A stretch of 64,000 nt of DNA. Source: Monilinia fructicola. Lineage: Eukaryota > Ascomycota > Leotiomycetes > Helotiales > Sclerotiniaceae. Below, piece after piece: positions 57,771 through 64,000 of this stretch; the first letter of the stretch is position 1, and each line of letters starts with the position of its first letter. The translations under genes and the position numbers were made by a program. Under the pieces are notes generated by a model. It was given only the letters and a program-made list of their open reading frames with translations. It had not been told where the DNA came from and ran no database searches. Location of the stretch: assembly GCA_008692225.1 (NCBI GenBank), contig VICG01000006.1:2439001-2503000 (forward strand), given 5' to 3'.

Positions 57771-59079
57771 AGTAAAAGTTATTGAGTTGATTGGTTGGAT
57801 GATTGGGATTGGTGGAGTGCATATCGGTAAGGCATGGAAGGGACATCAAAAAATGTTGGTTGGATGGGGTGGGATGGCATGGGATGGGATAGGATGGAAC
57901 GGCATGCATGGCATAGGATTGGGGAGTTGGAAAAAGTATATAATCAGTATGGTCGCCGCTTTGTCTTTATGGGTTGGTTGAAGATAATTACTTCATTCTT
58001 TTATTGGCTTCAGGGGTTCGGAATGGGTGGTTTGCAATGATATCAAAAGTTACAAAGATGTACATCAAATGAAACTTGCAAATTCTCTTCTTCTACTTGT
58101 ACTAACCTTACTCTTTGGGTTTGAATTTAGATTACCTAGTACCTAGTGATCGACCTTCTTTCTTTTGAAGCGCCCAATTTTACAATGGGAATACACACTT
58201 CAAGAATCTACATTCTCGACCTTGAATACTTCATATAACCTTGGAAACTGCAGTAATCTGTCTTGATCAATCCATGGATGGGAAGAACTACCTAGGTACC
58301 TAGGTACCTAGGTAGGTGTATCAACGAATCAACTATCGACCGATGCCGCTGACAACAATGTTAAGCCGATGAATACCGCATCCGCATCCGAGGTCCGTAC
58401 GTACTTACTCGAGTGAATTGATTACTAACTTTATTACTCGTAGGTAGGTACTTGTACCTACCTAGGTAGGTAGGTATTGACAATAATAGGTAACTGGCAG
58501 TACGAAAATCACGGGATAATGCTATACAGCAGGAATTAGAGAAACCTTTATGGAGGAAGATATTGATATTGGTACTTGTTGTTCCAAGGTTGTGATACAT
58601 TCGCCGCATGCATACATACATTGACTTTATATCTTACTCATGAGTGCAACAACAAACACTAATACGGTTATGTATTTTTGCTAAGGGGGAAGTTACAGTA
58701 TCTTTTCTTTTCTTTACTTTACCGAGCGAGTACCGATAGACCGATAGGACGGCGCTAGTATGACGTTCACGGGTGCGGGTGCGGCCATCAGATTGTGCTT
58801 GTAAACAAAAATAACCTGTGTGCGCATTTGGGATTGGAATTTCTCATTTGCAAACGATATCACCGACTTATCAAACGATTGAGATTCTCCAGTGTTTGTG
58901 AGGATACAGATGGAGATCTAGGAATTAACGTTTCTGGAATTGGGATTATTCTTGTGGAATGCGAGGGATCGTTAATTGTGGGTTGATTGATTGTTTGATT
59001 GATTGATTGATTGATAAGAGAGAAAGAGAGATAGAGAGAGAAATATTAAACACCTCGGCCTCAAACAGATGGAGATGAT
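57771..59079. other. TSC1-LEU5 intergenic region
   Basis: About 1.3 kb, no gene supported. GGGATGGG/GGAT repeats at 57860-57910, overlapping TACCTAGGTA palindromes at 58289-58314 and another at 58459, a GATT tandem (58985-59015) and a GAGA tract (59020-59040) just before the carrier gene. Confidence 0.5.
58289..58314. repeat. Three overlapping TACCTAGGTA palindromes
   Basis: Tandem copies of CCTAGGTA produce three overlapping perfect 10-bp palindromes at 58289, 58297 and 58305. Confidence 0.95.
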
Positions 59080-59083
59080 ATGA
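59069..59083 (+). promoter_or_regulatory. Four-codon upstream ORF overlapping the LEU5-like start
   Basis: ATG GAG ATG ATA TGA: its stop codon overlaps the predicted main ATG (ATGA at 59080-59083). This can only matter if the transcript begins upstream of 59069 and if 59080 rather than a later ATG (59161) is the true start. Confidence 0.4.
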
Positions 59084-60432
59084 CCAAGGATGCCTCATCG
59101 AGCTCTACACATATATTTACAGAAAAGAACGAGATCGAATCACGAGAGACAATCGCCGTCATGGCGAGCGCAGTTGCAGAGTCGAGAAAAACAGATGTTT
59201 GCCCTGCGAACGATGATACGGTAGTTCCAACAAAGAGGAAGGAGTTGGCGATGGAGAAGGTTCAAGCTGAGGGGAGGAAATTGAGGTCCCCCGCGAAGGA
59301 GATTAGAAATAAACAGAGTTGGGATTACATATGGAGGACGGGGTTGGCGGGTGGTTTGGCTGGTAGTGCGGTATGTACTTTCTGTTTGATATTATCTGCA
59401 CACCCTACCTTTCCGTGTAGACTTTACCGCACAGAAGATCAGAGAATGAGATTAAGAGGAACATAGCTAATAGAATGCTCTCAATAGGCCAAAACTGTAG
59501 TTGCCCCTCTCGATCGAGTCAAAATCCTCTTTCAAGCCAGCAATCCCCAATTCGCAAAGTATACTGGCTCATGGTTCGGCTACATCACCGCCATGCGCGA
59601 CATACACACCGACGAAGGGATCCGCGGACTCTTTCGTGGACATTCCGCAACCATTCTTCGTATCTTCCCCTATGCGGCTATTAAATTCTTAGCCTATGAA
59701 CAAATCCGCGCAGTTATCATACCCAAACACGATTACGAAACTCCGTTTAGAAGGTTGATAAGTGGAAGTCTAGCGGGTGTCACGAGTGTATTTTTTACGT
59801 ACCCGTTGGAGGTTATGAGGGTTAGATTGGCGTTTGAGACGAAGAAGAAGGGTGTGGGTTTGGGCGAAATCTGCAGGAGAATTTATCATGAGGTTCCCCC
59901 TGCGCCGAGGACGAGTACCGGGGGCGGCGGTATGATTTCCGGAGCGGAAAATGCGGTTCAGGCTTTTGTGCCGAAGAGTGGGCTGGCAAACTTTTATAGA
60001 GGGTTCTCGGCGACGATTCTGGGCATGCTGCCGTATGCTGGCATGTCGTTTTTGACGCATGATACGGCGGGAGATTTGTTGAGACATCCGGCTGTGAGAC
60101 AGTATACTACACTGCCTAAACCGGAGCATTATGCGAAGAATAAACCGGCGCCTCTTAGGTCGTGGGCGGAATTGTTTGCGGGTGGGGTGGCGGGGTTGGT
60201 TAGTCAGACTAGTGCGTATCCGTTGGAGGTGATTAGAAGGCGGATGCAGGTTGGAGGGACGGTGGGGGACGGGAGGAGATTACACATTGGGGAAACGGCG
60301 AGGATGATTGTGAGGGAGAGGGGGTGGAGGGGATTTTTTGTCGGGTTGACGATTGGTTATGTGAAGGTTGTTCCGATGGTTGCGGTTAGCTTTTACGTTT
60401 ATGAGAGGGGCAAGGGATGGTTGGGTATATAA
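59080..60432 (+). CDS. leu5: Mitochondrial carrier, LEU5/SLC25A42 (CoA transporter) type
   Basis: Two exons, 59080-59370 and 59488-60432 (GTATGT donor, ATAG acceptor), 411 residues. After a charged N-terminal region of about 80 residues come three carrier repeats with signature PxDxxR/PxExxR motifs: PLDRVK (about 104), PLEVMR (about 203) and PLEVIR (about 342). Associated motifs are GLFRGHSATILRIFPYAAIK, FYRGFSATILGMLPYAGMSF and GFFVGLTIGYVKVVPMVAVS. The LEU5-type hallmark is FRGHSATILRIFPYAAIKFL with a long second-third repeat linker. LEU5/SLC25A42 members import coenzyme A (exchange for adenine nucleotides) across the inner mitochondrial membrane. The Gly-rich TGGGGMISG insert between repeats is unusual but sits in a loop. 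Function is family inference. Confidence 0.9.
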
Positions 60433-61551
60433 GATACGATTCTACTCGACTTTTTGTTGCATTTTGTTTTGTTATATCGTGTTGTTCAAAGTAAGAACTA
60501 GATGGCAAAAATTAGATGGTTGATATGGATGTGGATCATGGCATGTATAGCATTCATTGCATGGGCTTTTCGCGTACTTGAAGAGAATCATTTGGCGGCC
60601 GGCTAGCGTTTATATATCAAAATATCAAGATTTAGATGAGAAGTATGAGAAGGGATGAGGTGGGATGGCATAGGAATGTTACAATTATATTTACAATTTC
60701 CAATGAGTTTTTAGGAGGGTCTGGGGGTTGGACTGTGAGGCTGGAGATGGGAGGTTTGTTTATCTTGTTCTGTTTTTTTCTTCTCCTTCTTCTCTCGGCT
60801 TCTTGGCTTGTTTGTAGTGGTTGCGTTGTGGGGGTTGTTGAATTGGATTCGTTGGGTGGATATGTGTGGGTGTATGATGTTGGAGGCTGTACGTGGATGG
60901 TGGAAGGCTGAGGTGGGAGATTCTTGTGAGATGGAGCGTTTTCCTTGATTTGAGATGGGTACATGCATATGATTGGGTTGTTGTTTGACGGGATTTCGGG
61001 TGGGCAAGTAAAGAGCGAGGGGAGAGGCTTGGTGGGGTACAAAGGGCTGGTGGGGGACAGTACTGTATGAGGAAAGGAATTAAGGGGTATTGAATCTAGC
61101 GAGGGTCAAGTGTGAGGTTTGAAGGAGGATGTCTAGTATGTATCTCGAGTCATGGTAAGGCTGGATTTATCTTTCTACGCTGACTGACAATGCCCAAGTG
61201 GTTCATCGCAGCTTTCTTACAGTCTCAACTCTTGATAATCATCGGCGAGTCGATGTTTCACTTGTATTACAATCTAAAGTGAGGGATTAGCCGTGGGTAA
61301 GTACTTTCATCGTGGTCCTTGTACTTTGTGAGATTGGCTTGTGCTTTGTACTTGTGTTTGCATTGTACAACGGTAGGCATTCTCGGCGAATCTTTTTGGA
61401 TGGTCGTTTCTGATTATCTTATCTTGGTGCTTCTTTCTTTTCTTTTCGCTTTATCTATTCGTTTTATCTGACCCATCTGTCTCTCACATCCCATCTCTTC
61501 AATTTGACACCAGTTCTCTACCCTTTACAAGACCAAACCAAATCTCATTCA
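60433..61551. other. Intergenic region between carrier and MFS-like gene
   Basis: About 1.1 kb. A minus-strand Pro/Thr-rich open frame at 60632-61042 has no ATG at its upstream end and low-complexity composition, so it was not accepted. No other feature. Confidence 0.5.
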
Positions 61552-63554
61552 ATGCTTGGCCGAATCCTCTATCCCGCTCTCTTTCCTCGCGCGCCACCTC
61601 TTCCTCTTCCTCCCCCTACTCCTGCTCCTGTAACTGCTTTTTCTGTCCCTTCAAGTATCAAAAAATTAACACCAGCTCAAATCGCCACAATCTCACTCAC
61701 CTTATCAACTATCTCCTCTCTCCTCCTCGCTTCTACATATCTTCCGGCCATTGAAACGTACATCTGTAATACATATACATCTTCTCTTTCCTCCCTCTCT
61801 TCTCTCACAACCACCCCGGAAAGCTTGATAGAATTATGTAAAGCGTCACCCCTACAAACCCGCATTTCGGAGATCAATATAGGGTTTCAGGTGTTGTCTT
61901 TTGTTCCAGGCATACTGTTGGCGGTGCCTTTCGGGTGGGCTGCTGGGGGGTGGAGAGGAATGGGGAGGAGGTGGGTTGTTGGGGCTGCGGGGGTTGGGGG
62001 CTTAGGAGGGGCGGTGTGGTGGGGGTTTGTTTGTGAGTTTTCTTCTTGTTTTTATTTTTCGTGATGCGGACAGTCGGTTGATAGGGGTTGAACTTATGGG
62101 TAGAGTAAGGGATTTGTCTAATAAGGAATGCTAATCAGAGGATACAGGTTGGAATGCCGAAACGTGGGATATTAGATGGATATATCTCATTCCCCTTTTT
62201 GATTTGGTGGGCGGGGGACAGGTTGTGTTGAAGAGTTTGCTGTATACTTATATTGGTGAGGGGGTTGGAAGTGAGGGCTTGTTTGTTATCCTTCTTTTTG
62301 CATGTTTGTTCTTTATCTTGAGCATTGACTGATAATTACACCAGATCTTCCGCTCTATATGGTCTCGCTGCCCTTCAGATCTTCACCAGTTTTAAAGTTC
62401 TTTCGCTGGCGAGGTTTTTGTTGAGGTATGATTGGGGGTTTTGGGTTATTTGTGCACTTGCCGTGGGATGTCGAGTTATTGCTGTAGGGGTAACGATGCT
62501 TTTACCTTCAAGTAAACCCCTGGAACTGGGCATTGACGTTTCAGTTGACGAGCAACATATAAGGATAGAGCGAGAAAGATATAGAGATCTCATTGAGAAT
62601 GAGGAAGACAACGATTCGCAAGAAGAAACGGCAATAGTGTGCGGCAGCCCATTTCTACCATCTACTACCTCATTTTCCATTCAATCACTACCGAATGCCC
62701 ACACCAAATTACAAACTCCACTCCTTCTATCCGTCGTCTTCCTTGTTACTTTCTCGTTGAGAATTCATCTCGTTTACCCGCAATTCGCAACTCTCTCGCA
62801 AAGTCTTCCGGATGATACTTCCACCACAATCTATAGTTTTTATCTACTCGGTGCTAGTATACTACTCTATATCCTTCCCAAAATACTAGGCTATATGGAG
62901 AGAAGAAGAAAACTAAGAATTTTATTTATTCACGCTCAAGAAGGAGACGAGACAGATATCGAGGAGATAGAACGAATGGAAGAAAAGGAGAAGAGAAACG
63001 ATGTAATGATATTAAAATGGAGTTTGATAGCTAATATAGCTAGTTTGATGCTCTTGGCACTTCCTGCGACAGAGGGTGTGGTGCTCCGGATAGCAATTCT
63101 GGCATGTGTGGCGGGGTGCCCCGTGCAAGTTGCGTTGCTTGCCTATGGGAGTTCGTTGGTTTCTGGTACTCGGGTAGGAGATTCTGAGGAGGTGTATGAT
63201 GGGTGCGGATACGTATCTCGGACTAGAAGCGTCTTGGGTGAATTGGAGGTGGGTGCCGGTAAAGGAGAGAGGAGATCGGAGATGGAGAAATTTTATGTGA
63301 GGATGGGGGTGCTGGAACAGATTGGTGCGTTTTTGGCGACGGGCATCTGGGTTCTAGGCCTAGGGGCTTTTGGAGGGAAGGGGGGAAATGGTGGTATTGT
63401 GGAAGTGGGAATCTGGGATTTTCGTGGGTGGATGGGTGAAAGGGGTGGGTATTTACTAGCCGCAGGTTTAATGTGGTTGAGTTTGGTGATTGTTGGGAGA
63501 TTGGAGAGAGGGGGTCAGAGAGGGATAGAGGAAGGAAGGATTGTTCTTCGTTGA
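61552..63554 (+). CDS. MFS-like multispanning membrane transporter, unassigned
   Basis: Three exons, 61552-62032, 62148-62255 and 62323-63554, joined by GTGAGT and GTGAGG introns; 606 residues. The joins restore GFVCWNAETWDIRWIYLIPL and DLVGGGQVVLKSLLYTYIAL, then TDNYTRSSALYGLAALQIFT, so exon 2 is well supported. The N-terminus is Pro-rich (PRAPPLPLPPPTPAPV), followed by a first membrane segment near LTLSTISSLLLASTYLPAI. About 10-12 hydrophobic segments are present. A long charged cytosolic loop (about EQHIRIERERYRDLIENEED) lies in the middle. GGG-containing loop and layout resemble fungal MFS permeases of unknown substrate. No typical drug/H+ antiporter motif is clear, so the substrate is not proposed. 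ATG 61552 is the first ATG in frame. Confidence 0.7.
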
Positions 63555-64000
63555 AGTAGTTTTAGAACTAGGAGGACAAGGATGAAGGAGAGGCCTCATT
63601 TTGACTAAACTGGCAGGACTAAGGAAACGTTTGATGCATAATGAAGTTGATGAATATGGATTAGTTATAGTTTTGGTTTATTTGGGAGCTGAGCTAATAT
63701 TTACGATTGACGTTGGATGATGGATGATGGATGATTCAACAGACAAATCAATTCGATATTATATTTACCGCAATGCACAATTTGGAAGTAAAAAGTAGAT
63801 CTAGTTATCACCTGGCAACTTCTTCATTCACTTATTATGATTTCGGCAAGTTGTATAAATCTCTCTTTCTCAATATATCTCAGCTTACTAATCCCCATTG
63901 ATGGTTACACAGAGCAAAAATGGAAGGAGGGCTGGTGACTAGACAACGAAGCTATTGTAAGGTTACCTTTATCCGTATTTACAACTTCACGTTCAATGAA
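63555..64000. other. Right-edge intergenic DNA
   Basis: 446 bp; a GATGGAT repeat near 63715-63735 and no coding frame. The next gene, if any, lies outside the window. Confidence 0.5.

Noticed and set aside
60632..61042. 136-codon Pro/Thr-rich minus-strand ORF
   Set aside because: Its upstream end has no ATG, and it is a low-complexity frame opposite G/T-rich DNA; no family recognised.
1..64000. CRISPR arrays, rRNA operons, bacterial-type operons or ribosome-binding sites
   Set aside because: Spliceosomal introns and gene content show this is fungal nuclear DNA; the repeats present are microsatellites and TIR elements, with no spacer-repeat pattern.

Overview
This window is nuclear DNA of a filamentous ascomycete. 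The genes have short introns (about 50-170 nt) with GTATGT/GTAAGT-type donors and YAG acceptors. The protein set (fungal Dicer-like 1, TAP42, PEX12, a TM9/EMP70 protein, hamartin/TSC1, a LEU5-type carrier, mitochondrial uL23) is typical of Pezizomycotina. Moderately AT-rich, repeat-littered intergenic DNA would fit a leotiomycete of the Botrytis/Sclerotinia kind, but that placement is inference.

Layout. 1.8-17.6 kb is gene-rich: a BTB/POZ-like protein (+), TAP42 (-), DCL1 (+, divergent from TAP42), PEX12 (-) and a Ser/Thr-rich hypothetical gene (-). 17.6-23.9 kb is non-coding and holds a 792-bp AT-rich terminal-inverted-repeat element. 23.9-29.2 kb carries a TM9SF/EMP70 membrane protein (+) and a hexose transporter (-). 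29.2-42.5 kb has no intact gene. It contains microsatellites, a pogo/Tc1-like MITE at 31.5 kb, four related MITE-like elements arranged as two inverted pairs (37.2-38.6 and 40.2-42.1 kb), and a broken short-chain dehydrogenase gene split by one of them. 42.5-52.6 kb carries a type-B carboxylesterase (-), an MT-A70/METTL4-like methyltransferase (+), a 384-bp MITE, mitochondrial uL23 (-) and a dienelactone hydrolase-family protein (+). 54.4-63.6 kb carries TSC1 (+), a LEU5-like mitochondrial carrier (+) and an MFS-like multispanning protein (+).

How the genes relate. There is no operon or evident biosynthetic cluster. TAP42 and TSC1 both belong to TOR signalling but lie 50 kb apart. DCL1 is the RNA-silencing nuclease, and the inverted MITE pairs in the same window are the kind of sequence that could give it hairpin substrates (inference).

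Points for a second look: (1) the dehydrogenase pseudogene split by a Harbinger-like element with a 3-bp TAA duplication; (2) four single-base frameshifts in A/T homopolymers within otherwise well-conserved genes (TM9SF twice, hexose transporter, dienelactone hydrolase), plus a fifth reading-frame break near the transporter N-terminus; (3) dispersed short motifs, TACGGAGTA and the palindrome TACCTAGGTA, far above chance and only outside genes; (4) an N-terminal extension of about 500 residues on DCL1. Exon boundaries were set by hand from splice signals and reading-frame continuity.
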